Source of the DNA: Planctomycetaceae bacterium | Lineage (GTDB): Bacteria; Planctomycetota; Planctomycetia; Gemmatales; Gemmataceae | Reading direction: 5' to 3' | Assembly: GCA_013823135.1 (NCBI GenBank) | Contig: PNLP01000014.1 | Span: 1 to 64,000, forward strand | Length of the DNA stretch: 64,000 bases | In this document: positions 45,016-54,177 of the stretch, piece by piece | Position numbering within the stretch: the stretch's first letter is position 1 | How the letters are laid out: each line of letters begins with the position of its first letter | Made by a program: the position numbers and the translations under genes | The notes under the pieces: model-generated | Database searches by the model: none | Told to the model about the DNA's origin: nothing | The model's input: only the letters and a program-made list of their open reading frames with translations

Positions 45016-46134
45016 ATGCCAACCATTACCGTGAACGCCGAGCCGAAAACTCTCCCCGACCCGAGCACGGTCGCGGACCTGCTGAACCAGCTTGGTAAAG
45101 ATCCGAAGAAACTTGCTGTCGAGGTCAACCGCAACGTCGTCCCGCGATCCGAGCACCCGCGTTGCCGCCTTTCCGAGGGCGATGCCGTCGAAATCGTAAC
45201 GCTTGTGGGGGGCGGCTCCGGCGACAGAGGGGGAGAGGGGGAGACACGGAGAGGGGGAGAGAACGCAGGCCTGACTTCGTCTCCTCCACTCCCCCTCTCC
45301 GTGTCTCCCCCTCTCGACTCGAAGTTAAAAGTGGGTGGTTTCACGTTCAACTCAAGGTTGTTCACCGGCACCGGGAAGTACACAAGTTACGAGCTGATGC
45401 AGCAGAGCATGGTAGCAAGCGGGTGCGACGTCACGACGGTCGCAGTGCGGCGAGAACGGCTAATAGACAAAGACGGCAAGAGTCTCCTCGACTTTCTCGA
45501 TCTGAAGAAGCTCACCATCCTGCCGAACACCGCCGGGTGCTTCTCCGCCGACGACGCCATTCGACACGCTCGCCTCGCTCGCGAACTGCTCCTGAACCTG
45601 GAGAACCCAGGCGCGAACTGGGTAAAGCTCGAATGCCTCGCCGACAAGAAGACGCTCCTTCCCGACCCTGTGGACACGCTCAAGGCCACGGAACATCTCG
45701 TGAAGGAAGGCTTCACGGTGCTGGTGTACACGTCGGATGATCCCGTGCTCGCGAAGCGACTGAAGGCGGCGGGGGCGGCGAGTGTGATGCCCGCCGGGAG
45801 CCCCATCGGCAGCGGTCAAGGGATTCTGAACCCGAACAACATCCGCATCTGTCTGGAATACCTGAAAGAGGGCGACCCGGATTACCCCGTGATCGTGGAT
45901 GCTGGCGTGGGCACCGCGAGCGACGTGTCGATTGCGATGGAACTGGGTTGCGACGGCGTGTTGCTGAACACGGCGATCGCAAGCGCGAAGGATCCGGTGC
46001 GGATGGCGTGGGCCATGCGCTACGCGACCGACGCGGGCCGACTGGCGTACCTCGCGGGCCGCATTCCGAAGAAGCTTTATGCGAACGCAAGCAGCCCAAC
46101 CGAAGGATTGATTTCCGGAGTTGGGGCGAAGTAA
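45016..46134 (+). CDS. thiSG: ThiS-ThiG fusion: sulfur carrier protein and thiazole synthase
   Basis: A 372-residue fusion. Residues 1-67 are ThiS ([15 protein letters not shown] ... IVTLVGGG), whose C-terminal Gly-Gly (here 65-67) normally carries the thiocarboxylate. Residues from about 103 are ThiG, with Schiff-base K204 in [16 protein letters not shown] and [10 protein letters not shown]. ThiG makes the thiazole moiety of thiamine from DXP, dehydroglycine and ThiS-COSH. The linker (about residues 73-100) is encoded by a perfect 27-bp palindrome (45233-45259 and 45289-45315), so it looks inserted or retained. ThiS must be cleaved, or act in cis, for thiocarboxylation. No TPP riboswitch is visible upstream. 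Confidence 0.93.
   Translation: MPTITVNAEPKTLPDPSTVADLLNQLGKDPKKLAVEVNRNVVPRSEHPRCRLSEGDAVEIVTLVGGGSGDRGGEGETRRGGENAGLTSSPPLPLSVSPPLDSKLKVGGFTFNSRLFTGTGKYTSYELMQQSMVASGCDVTTVAVRRERLIDKDGKSLLDFLDLKKLTILPNTAGCFSADDAIRHARLARELLLNLENPGANWVKLECLADKKTLLPDPVDTLKATEHLVKEGFTVLVYTSDDPVLAKRLKAAGAASVMPAGSPIGSGQGILNPNNIRICLEYLKEGDPDYPVIVDAGVGTASDVSIAMELGCDGVLLNTAIASAKDPVRMAWAMRYATDAGRLAYLAGRIPKKLYANASSPTEGLISGVGAK
45233..45315. repeat. Perfect 27-bp palindrome inside the thiS-thiG coding frame
   Basis: Arms 45233-45259 and 45289-45315 are exact reverse complements separated by 29 nt. The G/A-rich left and C/T-rich right arms encode a Gly/Arg/Glu stretch and a Pro/Leu/Ser stretch of the ThiS-ThiG linker. 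The reading frame is kept through the element. Confidence 0.93.
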
Positions 46135-46154
46135 ACTCGTGGTGGAGGTATCGC

Positions 46155-46739
46155 ATGTCCACAGTCGTCGAATCGCTACCAGAAGCCCAGCTCCCCGACC
46201 ACTATGAGGTAGTGAACGGGCAGGTCGTGGAGATTCCGCCCATGAGTGCATTCTCTGGTGAAGTCGCAAATCGAATCCGAGACCACCTGACTGCTTACAG
46301 TTTGCGTACCAACAGTGGTCGCGCTCGCAACGACATGATCTTTCATGTGCCATTGCCCGAAGACACCACGCGTAACCGAGCTCCGGATGTGGCGTTCATT
46401 ACCTTCGAGCGCTGGCCCGAGATCCAGCCGATACCCTACCGTGGAAATCCACTCGATATCGTCCCAAACCTTGTGGTCGAAGTCGCCAGCCCGACTGACG
46501 ACGCGGAGGATTTACTTGGCAAAACGCACGAATACCTTCGTGCTGGAGTGGAGTTGGTGTAGGTCGTGTTTCCGCGGTTACGGCAGTTGTACGCATACAC
46601 GGCTGTCGACACCGCCCCGCGACTCTTCACAGAAACGGATACCCTCGACGGCGGATCACTTCTGCCGGGATTCTTGATGCCAATGGTCGGTTTGTTCCCA
46701 ACCCCCTCTGATTCACCCGACACCCCAACCGGCGAATAA
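46155..46739 (+). pseudogene. Uma2-family (PD-(D/E)XK) endonuclease gene interrupted by an amber codon
   Basis: The frame opens at MSTVVESLPEAQLPD and matches the Uma2/DUF820 family, with the nuclease core ending in RAPDVAF, LVVEVASPTDD and KTHEYLRAGVELV. A TAG at 46560-46562 then stops it after 135 codons. The same frame continues for 58 codons to TAA at 46737-46739 and encodes the normal end of the family (VVFPRLRQLYAY, then LDGGSLLPGF). Family members have Trp where the TAG stands, so a single TGG-to-TAG change is the simplest cause. The catalytic residues precede the stop, so a shortened protein may still be made. The gene is 20 bp downstream of thiSG. Confidence 0.85.
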
Positions 46740-46776
46740 CGAAGCCGAATGCGCCTGCACATCTGGAGAGGCAACC

Positions 46777-47109
46777 ATGACCGCAGGAGCAGAACCTCCG
46801 CCCAAGCTTCGTATGTACATCCTCGTGCGGGAGTCGGTACCAACTGGGTTCGCCATTCTGGCCACAGCGCACGCATCACTCGCCGCGTACCTCAAGTTTC
46901 GGGACTCCCCCGAAGTCGCCGAATGGCTCGCAGGGCCATTCTACAAGACCGTTTGTCGCGTCTCGGACGAGGAGTTCGCACGAGCTAAAGAAACACCAAA
47001 TCACGTCGTCATTACGGAATCCGCTTTCGCAGGGCAGGAAGTAGCCCTCGCGTTCATGCCACGAGCAGAATATTCAAAGTTCTTCCGGTTCCTCAAGCTC
47101 TACAAGTGA
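46777..47109 (+). CDS. Small cytosolic protein, possibly PTH2-superfamily
   Basis: A 110-residue protein. RMYILVRESVPTGFAILATAHASLAAYLKF resembles the N-terminal strand, loop and helix of peptidyl-tRNA hydrolase 2 (KMVLVV...AHAALGAY), and NHVVITESAF fits its later strand, but the catalytic residues cannot be aligned with confidence. It has no signal peptide. AGAGGCAACC precedes the ATG by a few bases. It begins 37 bp after the end of the interrupted Uma2 gene. Call it unknown, with a PTH2-like fold as the best guess. Confidence 0.6.
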   Translation: MTAGAEPPPKLRMYILVRESVPTGFAILATAHASLAAYLKFRDSPEVAEWLAGPFYKTVCRVSDEEFARAKETPNHVVITESAFAGQEVALAFMPRAEYSKFFRFLKLYK

Positions 47110-47218
47110 GACATCAAAACCACTTTGCCTCGATTCCGCTCCCATGCGGTGCTAAAATAAACTGCTGGGTTGAAACTTAGAACTCCCCGAAGTCAACCCA
47201 TGAGTAGGTAACTCTCCC

Positions 47219-50200
47219 ATGCCCGAGCCGCCTCGCACCGGCGACGCAGTTCTGGATCTGATCCGGAAAAGCGAACTCGTCGATGACGACGCCCTGAGTG
47301 CATTCATCAAGCAGTCCACGACGGCTCCGGCCGCCATGGCCCCTGCCGATATCGCTTCGCAACTCATCAAGGCTGGCCTCCTCACCGCGTTTCAGGCGAA
47401 GGCACTCCTGCTTGGCAAGTTCCGGGGTTTCCGCCTCGGACCGTATCGCATCCTCGACCAAATCGGCTCTGGCGGCATGGGGCAGGTGTTCCTGGCCGAG
47501 CACTCGCACATGAAGCGGCGGGTCGCGGTCAAGGTGTTGCCGCCCCGGCTTGCGCTCGACAAGGCAATGGTCGAGCGGTTCTATCGCGAGGCCCGTGCCG
47601 TCGCGGCCCTCGACCATCCGAACATCGTTCGGGCTCACGACGTTGCTTGCTACAAGGGAACACACTACCTGGTTCTTGAGTACATCGTGGGACGGTCGCT
47701 TGCGGATCGCCTCGCTGTGGCAGCAGGACCAATCCCGGTTCCGGTCGTGTGCGGGTATATTGTGCAGGTCGCCGCCGGGTTGAAGCACGCTCACGACAAG
47801 GGGATTGCGCACCGGGACATCAAGCCCGCCAACATCCTGGTGGACAAGGAAGGCGTCGTCAAAATTCTCGATATGGGTCTGGCCCGGTTCTTCGATGACG
47901 ACAACGACCGAATCACGCGTGACCTCGACGGCGGCTCGGTCATGGGGACCGCCGATTACGTCGCACCCGAACAGCTCATGGATAGCGCCAACGCGGACCA
48001 TCGAGCCGACATCTACGCCCTTGGGGCAACCTTCTACCACCTCATAACTGGCCGGCCGCCGTTCCAGGGCAGCACCACTGCGAAACTCGTCGCTCACCAA
48101 CTAAAGCCTGTTCCTCCCGCCCATAAAGTTTGTGAGGATGTGCCCAAAGAAGTGTCGGCCATCATTGCGAAGATGATGGCCAAGGATCCTGTTGAGCGTT
48201 ACCAATCGGCTACTGACCTGATTCCCGAACTTCTGCCCTATGTTGGCGACGGAGTCGATCACGAGGGTATGCCTTCCGGCCAGTTGCCACCGCTCGTCGT
48301 GGCCGCGTTGAGCCAGGGAACTGGACTGTTCACGACACGGTTCGAAGCGACCGATGACGAAGAAGCACTCGAAGAACCCCCGAAACGCCCGAACCGGAAG
48401 AAACTGTTCGCGATCGCTGGACTGATGGCGGCGGTGTTGATTGGCGGCGGCTTGATCGCGTCTTTCGCGTTCGTCGATGATGGTAGCAACCGCGTTGTCG
48501 ATCCGAACACGCCGACACCAGACGATAACGAAACTCAGTCCAAGACAATCCCGAAGCTTCCGCAGATCAACCCGAAGGGGGCGGACGTTCCGGACACGAT
48601 GACCCGGGCTCTCCGCTTCGACAACGCGAAGACGAATGTTGAAACTGCTGTGTTCACACGGGATGACAGCCAACTGATCACGGCTGGGACCGACAAACTT
48701 GTCCGGGTGTGGGATGCCAGGAACGGTCGGTCGCTCCACAAACTCGAAGGCCACACTCAGAACATCCGTGGCCTCTCGCTGCTGCCCAACGGCAAGAGAG
48801 TTTTGTCGGCAAGTCACGATAAGTCAGTCAAGCTCTGGGATATCACGAGCGGGGCTTGCCTGCGGACGTATACGGGAAGCGCGGCTTTGATGGCCGTGGT
48901 CGCGTTGCCCGACGGACGACGGTTCCTGACATCGGGGGTGGACGGCTCAATCTGGCTCTGGGACATCGAGACCGAGGAAGTGTTAAAGAAGTACGATCCC
49001 GCCCCGCTGCCGATCTACGGGCTCGCGGTCACCCGGGACGGACGACGGGCCGTGGCCGGGACATGGGACGGGAGACGGAATTCGGCCAAACCCGAAGACG
49101 TGAGCAAGTTACCGCCTGTCGCGGTCTGGACGTTCGATATCGACACGGGGAAAGAACTGAAACGGTTACCCACGGATAGTTCGGTGGCACACATCGGCTT
49201 GTCGCCGGACAGCAGGTTCGCGGTGTTCGGAACGAGCACCGGCGTTACCGTGTGGGACATCGACTCCGGCAGTTTCCGAACATTCCTCGGGGTGGCGAAA
49301 CGCACCACCTCGGCGAGGTTCACCCGAGACGGACGACACATCCTCTCGACGGGGTACGACAACGCCCTGACACTGTGGGATGTTGGTGCCGGGCGTGCGG
49401 TCGTGTCGGAGGCATCGCTGGCCGGTCAGGGCTTGGACATCGCGACAACCCACGATGGGAAGCGAACCATAGTCGTCGGAGCGAATGGTACGGCGGATGC
49501 GTGGATGCTCCCAAGCGTGGCTGTACCGTTTCCAATTGCGCCAACAGTGCCACGACCATCAACGATGCTGGTGAACCCCGTCGGAACCCCCGAGGACGTG
49601 ATCTTCTCGGCCGACAGTACCCGCATCATTGGCGCGGCACAGGGCGCCAAGCACCTCATGGTCTGGAACGCGGCAACCGGTGCCGAGGTCGGTCGGTGGA
49701 AGTTGCCGGACACCGTTCCCGGCTCGCGGGCACTGGCCCTCTTGCCAGGCAACCGCCTGGCGTCGTGCGGGTCGGGCGATCCCGTCGTGCGTGTCTGGAA
49801 CCCCAAGGGCGAGGTGGTTCAGAGTCTCTCGGCCCCCAAGGTCGGCGGGTACATCTCCGTCGCCACCACAACCGACGGCCGGGTGCTGGCCACCGGCAGC
49901 GACAAGGCTGTGTGGATGTGGAACGCGGATTCCGGCAAGGAACTTGGCCGGTTCGACCTCAAGGCAGATGGCCGGGGAATCGCAGTCACGCCCGACGGCA
50001 AACGGTTCATTGTTGGCTGCATGGACAAGACGGTCCGGGTCTGGGATGTCGCCTCCAAGAGCGAGGTGCGGAGCATGCCGACGGACCCGGCAGTCTGGCG
50101 ATTGACCGTTTCGCCCGATTCGAAGTGGGTCGGATTTGGCAACAGTGGCGGCATCACTCTCTGGAACCTGGAATCGGGCGAAACTCGGGTGCTACCCGGC

Positions 50201-50440
50201 ACCGAAAGATACACTGACGGGGTCGCGTTCACACGAGATGGGCGGTTCGTCATCGGTGGTTCGGCCGACCGAGGTGTCTATGCTTGGGAGTTCGCAACGG
50301 GCCGCTTGATCGGCAAAGTGGTTGAACACGCGAACGCCATCCGCTCCGTGGTTCTCTCTCCGAGTGGAACCCGCCTCGCCACCAGCAGCACGGACAACAC
50401 TGGTTGTGTCTGGACCATCCCCGAATCAATGGTGAAGTGA
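47219..50440 (+). CDS. Ser/Thr protein kinase with membrane anchor and WD40 repeats
   Basis: A 1073-residue protein. Residues 1-73 are a pre-kinase module (ASQLIKAGLLTAFQAKALLLGK) like that in the kinase-FGE gene. The kinase (about 76-345) has IGSGGMG (82-88), K105 in VAVKVL, HRDIKPAN and DMG in place of DFG. A transmembrane helix lies at about 395-420. The C-terminal 600 residues are WD40 repeats of about 40-45 residues each, roughly 14 in number, some degenerate (no clear WD in several). Two seven-bladed propellers outside the cell or in the periplasm would fit. The ligand is unknown. The small Cys-rich gene 34 bp downstream may be co-transcribed. Confidence 0.93.
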   Translation: MPEPPRTGDAVLDLIRKSELVDDDALSAFIKQSTTAPAAMAPADIASQLIKAGLLTAFQAKALLLGKFRGFRLGPYRILDQIGSGGMGQVFLAEHSHMKRRVAVKVLPPRLALDKAMVERFYREARAVAALDHPNIVRAHDVACYKGTHYLVLEYIVGRSLADRLAVAAGPIPVPVVCGYIVQVAAGLKHAHDKGIAHRDIKPANILVDKEGVVKILDMGLARFFDDDNDRITRDLDGGSVMGTADYVAPEQLMDSANADHRADIYALGATFYHLITGRPPFQGSTTAKLVAHQLKPVPPAHKVCEDVPKEVSAIIAKMMAKDPVERYQSATDLIPELLPYVGDGVDHEGMPSGQLPPLVVAALSQGTGLFTTRFEATDDEEALEEPPKRPNRKKLFAIAGLMAAVLIGGGLIASFAFVDDGSNRVVDPNTPTPDDNETQSKTIPKLPQINPKGADVPDTMTRALRFDNAKTNVETAVFTRDDSQLITAGTDKLVRVWDARNGRSLHKLEGHTQNIRGLSLLPNGKRVLSASHDKSVKLWDITSGACLRTYTGSAALMAVVALPDGRRFLTSGVDGSIWLWDIETEEVLKKYDPAPLPIYGLAVTRDGRRAVAGTWDGRRNSAKPEDVSKLPPVAVWTFDIDTGKELKRLPTDSSVAHIGLSPDSRFAVFGTSTGVTVWDIDSGSFRTFLGVAKRTTSARFTRDGRHILSTGYDNALTLWDVGAGRAVVSEASLAGQGLDIATTHDGKRTIVVGANGTADAWMLPSVAVPFPIAPTVPRPSTMLVNPVGTPEDVIFSADSTRIIGAAQGAKHLMVWNAATGAEVGRWKLPDTVPGSRALALLPGNRLASCGSGDPVVRVWNPKGEVVQSLSAPKVGGYISVATTTDGRVLATGSDKAVWMWNADSGKELGRFDLKADGRGIAVTPDGKRFIVGCMDKTVRVWDVASKSEVRSMPTDPAVWRLTVSPDSKWVGFGNSGGITLWNLESGETRVLPGTERYTDGVAFTRDGRFVIGGSADRGVYAWEFATGRLIGKVVEHANAIRSVVLSPSGTRLATSSTDNTGCVWTIPESMVK

Positions 50441-50474
50441 ACGAGAACACCAGTCTCCGAAGGAATCATTCCGA

Positions 50475-50756
50475 ATGTCGGTTCAAAGTGTCCGCTGTCC
50501 CTGCCGTGGCAACCCGGAGTGCAAGCTCTGCGGAGGGTCGAAATTCTACAACTACGAGGTCGGGCCACGCGGGTGGATGCCATTCACGTGCCCGACCTGC
50601 GGCGGAGCGAAAACGCTTCCCGGTAATGGGGGCGGTGACGCGCAAAGTTGCCTCACCTGTCACGGATCGGCAACAATCGACCCCGGCTACCCACCACCCT
50701 CCGAAAGCACCGGCGGCCTGCTCCGCCGGCTCTGGATGATCTTCTTCGGCGGCTGA
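50475..50756 (+). CDS. Small cysteine-rich zinc-ribbon-like protein
   Basis: A 93-residue protein with paired C-x-C and C-x2-C-G-G motifs: CPCRGN, CKLCGGSK, CPTCGGAK and CLTCHGSA, resembling the Cys-rich repeats of DnaJ. The tail has a hydrophobic end (LLRRLWMIFFGG). It probably binds zinc and partner proteins. GGAATCATTCCG lies upstream of the ATG. It overlaps nothing; the convergent PrpD-family gene ends at 50757, directly at its stop. It is likely a distinct small gene downstream of the WD40 kinase. Confidence 0.7.
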   Translation: MSVQSVRCPCRGNPECKLCGGSKFYNYEVGPRGWMPFTCPTCGGAKTLPGNGGGDAQSCLTCHGSATIDPGYPPPSESTGGLLRRLWMIFFGG

Positions 50757-52130
50757 TCAGTCAAACAGCCGGATCAGGTCCGTCACGCTTGTGAGCGTCT
50801 CGAAATCCCAACAGCGGGCGAGAATGCGGCTGGCTTTGTCCTTGCCGTACTTCGGCTCCACGGCCCGCCGGAACTTCGCCTCCACTTCCGCGTCGGTCAT
50901 CGGATTGCCGGCGTGCCCACGTGGGAACTCGACCTCCTTCACCAACTTCCGCCCGTCGGCGAGCGTTACCGTAATGCGGTTCGGAATCCCCTTGGGGTAA
51001 CGCGAATCGAGTGTGGCGTCGTGGTTGATCTTCACCTTGCCGGTGAACGCAACCCGGGCCGGATCGGTGAAGTGCTTCTCGTCGAACGTCTCAAGGTAAA
51101 CGTCGCCGTCATACAACGCCGCGGCCGTGCAGTACGGCAAGCTGTGGTCGGCGGTCTCGCGGGTCTTCGGTGCCCATGCCTCGGGATACTTCCCGATGAT
51201 GTTGTAGCTCGCCTCGAACGTGTCGATGGTGATGCTCGCGACCTTCGACACGTCGCCGTTCAGTTCCGCACGGATTTGCAGTGCCGCGTCGATGGCGCTC
51301 TGTGAGTGGTACTCCGCGGGCCAGAACTTGATGTAGGTCTTGTTAATCATGTAGCCGTCGGCGTTGCCCGACTCACTGCCGAACGGTGCGGGGTCGAACG
51401 CTTCACGCGACACGAGCTTGAAGAACCCGAGATCGCCCTCAAAGATCGGGGCTGGGCCGCTCAAGCCCTCGGCCGCGAGCGTGGCCGCGAACACGCCGTT
51501 GCGGGCGGCGTTCGCGAACGCGCAACCCTTCCACTCGCTCAACTCACCACTACGGGTTTGCCGCAGTGCCACGTTGCACACGCCGGCCAGCCCAACCGTG
51601 TGCGTGAGCTTGTTCGCGTCGAGCTTCATCAGTTTGCCGGCGGCGACGGCTGAGGAAATCGCCCCGTAGGTGACGTGATCGACGCCGTGCTTCCGCAGGC
51701 TCGCAGCGTCGCAGAAGCGGCACTGAATCTCGTAGGCCAGCACGGCGGCGGTGATGAGTTCCTTGCCGCCGGCCCCGACCGATTCGCCGACCGACAGCAC
51801 GGCCGCGAGGTTGTCGCTGGGGTGTGCGGGTTCTTTGCTCAGGTAGGTGTCGTTGAAGTCGAGGTAGCGGATGAGCAGACCGTTGACGAACGTGGCCCAC
51901 TCGATGCTGGAACTGCCGCCACCGAGGATCGACGCGCCGGGGTTCCCGCTGACACGCAGGGCACACTTGCGGGCGATGTGGTACGCCTCGGCTGGCATCG
52001 CCCCGACGGCGGTGGCGAACGAGTCGATGACCCGCCGCTTGGTTTCGTGAACGGCTTCTTTGGTGAGTTTGTCGAACGTGAGGCCCGCAGCGTAGGTTGC
52101 GAGCCGACTGGCGAGCGTGGGTGCGGCCAT
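50757..52130 (-). CDS. MmgE/PrpD-family protein
   Basis: A 457-residue protein of the 2-methylcitrate dehydratase family. The helical N-terminal domain has RRVIDSFATAVGAM, IRYLDFNDTYL and HPSDNLAAVLSVGE. The C-terminal domain has IKFWPAEYHSQSAIDAAL and ETADHSLPYCTAAAL. These include the conserved D-x-ND and H-x-S regions around the active-site cleft. True PrpD acts in propionate catabolism with PrpC, but neither prpC nor prpB is nearby, so another dehydratase or isomerase substrate is possible. It abuts the zinc-ribbon gene tail to tail. Confidence 0.9.
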   Translation of the reverse strand: MAAPTLASRLATYAAGLTFDKLTKEAVHETKRRVIDSFATAVGAMPAEAYHIARKCALRVSGNPGASILGGGSSSIEWATFVNGLLIRYLDFNDTYLSKEPAHPSDNLAAVLSVGESVGAGGKELITAAVLAYEIQCRFCDAASLRKHGVDHVTYGAISSAVAAGKLMKLDANKLTHTVGLAGVCNVALRQTRSGELSEWKGCAFANAARNGVFAATLAAEGLSGPAPIFEGDLGFFKLVSREAFDPAPFGSESGNADGYMINKTYIKFWPAEYHSQSAIDAALQIRAELNGDVSKVASITIDTFEASYNIIGKYPEAWAPKTRETADHSLPYCTAAALYDGDVYLETFDEKHFTDPARVAFTGKVKINHDATLDSRYPKGIPNRITVTLADGRKLVKEVEFPRGHAGNPMTDAEVEAKFRRAVEPKYGKDKASRILARCWDFETLTSVTDLIRLFD

Positions 52131-52187
52131 GAGATCCCCCGAGTGAATAGATGGGGGATGTTGTAGCGACTCCAGCGAGCCGGGATA

Positions 52188-53030
52188 TCACGCAACCCTT
52201 CGCAACTCGGCCGATCGCGTGCCAACGGATCGCGTTCGCAGAAACTCGCGATACCATGCAATCGTCTCGGCGACCGCCGCCCCGAGTGTGAGCGAAGGTT
52301 GCCAGCCCAGCGGGTTGTCGGGCGTTTCGGCGGAATCGTCCGTGGGCTGGTTGCCGGCGAAGACGGCGGCCACGAGTTTCGCCATGCTCTGATCCGAGTG
52401 TTCCCAGCCGGATCGGAAGGTGCAGTCGAGCGACTCGCAACTTGCTCCGACCGTTTCCGCGAGCGTCAGGCACGCACGGGCGGCGTCGCGAACGAAGACG
52501 AAGTCGCGGGTTCGGCTGTCTGCGGGTGCGACCGTTTCGCTTTTGAGCAGGCCCGTCACCGTTCGCGGTACGACGCGGAGGAGTTTGCGTTCCCCACTAC
52601 CAAACAGTTCGCCGAAACGAGCGATTCCGACCGGTTGCGTGCGAGTGGGTTCGTCTTCCGACATGAGCCGCAGTTGACCAGCCGGCTTCACCATCACAAC
52701 GGGAACACGCGGGTGGTACTTTGCGGCGGCCTGAAGCAATGTCTCCGTGCCGCGTTCGCCGGCGCTGGCCAGGTGCAGCACGGCCGACACTTCGTGCACG
52801 GCCATCGCACTGTGCAAGCGGCTTCGATCTTCGGCACGACCGTACACGGGCCAGAATTGCCCGGCAGCTTGTTCGCGGGTGAACTGACCGCAGCCAGCGG
52901 GGTCGCGGACCAGTCCCGCAACGATGGCTCCGCGGTCGAGAAGTTCGCGCGTCACGGCCCGACCAAGGAAACCTGTGCATCCGGTGACGAGAACACGCCG
53001 GCCATGCCAGGGGGAACTGAGAGCATCCAT
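52188..53030 (-). CDS. NAD-dependent epimerase/SDR-fold protein with a degenerate active site
   Basis: A 280-residue extended-SDR protein. GRRVLVTGCTGFLGRAV (about 11-27) is the TGxxGxxG dinucleotide-binding loop, and VLHLASAGE is a family strand. In place of the catalytic YxxxK, the corresponding region reads PVGIARFGELFGSGE, with Arg where Lys and no Tyr where expected; only a remote YxxxK-like pair could be found. RDFVFVRDAARA and LGWQPSLTLG are typical C-terminal segments. It may be non-catalytic. GGAG lies 6 bases before the ATG at 53030, which is preferred to 53036. Confidence 0.8.
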   Translation of the reverse strand: MDALSSPWHGRRVLVTGCTGFLGRAVTRELLDRGAIVAGLVRDPAGCGQFTREQAAGQFWPVYGRAEDRSRLHSAMAVHEVSAVLHLASAGERGTETLLQAAAKYHPRVPVVMVKPAGQLRLMSEDEPTRTQPVGIARFGELFGSGERKLLRVVPRTVTGLLKSETVAPADSRTRDFVFVRDAARACLTLAETVGASCESLDCTFRSGWEHSDQSMAKLVAAVFAGNQPTDDSAETPDNPLGWQPSLTLGAAVAETIAWYREFLRTRSVGTRSAELRRVA

Positions 53031-53131
53031 GCCCATCTCCGATACGATCTGATTCCGGAGCGGCACGGTAAACGCGATCGCTGCTGGCGGTCAAGGGGAA
53101 GGCGTGATTTCGGACGAGAAGTGGAATGCGA

Positions 53132-53153
53132 GGCCGCAAGCGGCTTCGGGAGG
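53132..53153. repeat. Fragment of the GCCGCAAGCGGC repeat
   Basis: A short GAGGCCGCAAGCGGCTTC palindrome in the 128-bp gap between the SDR gene start and the TIGR02996 gene end. It shares the core of the elements at 2863-2912 and 16636-16705. Confidence 0.65.
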
Positions 53154-53158
53154 CTTCT

Positions 53159-54118
53159 TCAGCTTGAACTCTTGGGAAGCTGAGGCGACCGTTGCAACCA
53201 CGAACCGTTCGGCCACTTCCGCACGGCGTCAATTTTGGCCTCGACGGATTGTGAGATCCCCGTTTGCATCAGGTGCAAATCCCGAATGCCGGGCAACGCA
53301 CGCCAGCGTAAGAGATGGCGGCCACCTGTGGTACCGATTCGGTTGTGACCGAACGTGGCGACTCTTACGCGGTCCAGGTATTCGCTGTCGGCAATCTCCT
53401 TCGCGCCGCGGCTCGTGAACCCAGCCGTGTGGACGCGAAGCAACCGCAGACCAGCCGCGGCTGGGTGCCTTGCGAGCACCTTGATCCCCTCATCCCCCAC
53501 CGGGCACTCGTTCAACCACAGCCCGGTTAACCGTCGCCCGACCCACGCATCCAAAACGAGTTTCAGTTCTTCCGGAGTGATTGAGCACCCGATGAACGCC
53601 AGTTCCGAGACGTTCCGTAACCCAGGGCATTCGACGAGTCGTGTTGCCCACCCCTTGGGCAGCGGTGAACGAAGTGCAAACATCGTGAGCCGGTGCAAGT
53701 TCCGCCAGCCGAGCAGGGCGTCCAGGTCGCGCCCGGTGGTGCCGTAGTGGTAACGCCAGAGCGGTGCGGCCCGAAGTGGAGTCGCAGTCAGTTTCACGAG
53801 GCGTTTCACGGAATACTGCTGGAGACTGAGCACGGGGAAACCGCGAGAGAACTCCACCAATCGGTGGCTCCTCTTTTTCGGTTGATGCCATTGCCGGGAC
53901 CACTCCTCTTGCAGCGCCTGTTCTCGCGCCTCCAATTCGTCGTAACGCGGGTCGTAGGTCGGCAGCAGTTCGAGTTCGCATTGCACGCGGATGAACTCGG
54001 CTCGTGCGAGTTGAGCCGGTCCGCCGTTCTCCTGCAACCAGTCGGCGTACACCAGGCGCGGAGTGTCCTCGTGCGGTTGCGCCCAGATTGCTGCCAGCAG
54101 TGCCTTCTCGTCCGACAT
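53159..54118 (-). CDS. TIGR02996 (Gemmata repeat-companion) domain protein with leucine-rich repeat-like region
   Basis: A 319-residue protein. Residues 1-45 (MSDEKALLAAIWAQPHEDTPRLVYADWLQENG) match TIGR02996, a domain known almost only from Gemmata-type planctomycetes, where it is expanded. The rest is leucine-rich-like: WRNLHRLTMFALRSP, LRNVSELAFIGCSITPEELKL, LTGLWLNECPVGDEGIKVLA and RLLRVHTAGF. This is typical of the repeat class that follows the domain. Function is unknown, with protein interaction inferred. The ATG at 54118 starts the domain directly, whereas 54160 adds 14 unconserved residues. Confidence 0.88.
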   Translation of the reverse strand: MSDEKALLAAIWAQPHEDTPRLVYADWLQENGGPAQLARAEFIRVQCELELLPTYDPRYDELEAREQALQEEWSRQWHQPKKRSHRLVEFSRGFPVLSLQQYSVKRLVKLTATPLRAAPLWRYHYGTTGRDLDALLGWRNLHRLTMFALRSPLPKGWATRLVECPGLRNVSELAFIGCSITPEELKLVLDAWVGRRLTGLWLNECPVGDEGIKVLARHPAAAGLRLLRVHTAGFTSRGAKEIADSEYLDRVRVATFGHNRIGTTGGRHLLRWRALPGIRDLHLMQTGISQSVEAKIDAVRKWPNGSWLQRSPQLPKSSS

Positions 54119-54177
54119 GGCTGCTCCATCGAAGGTCGCGCTTACCCCTCGCTTCGCCAAGCATACACTAGAACCGC

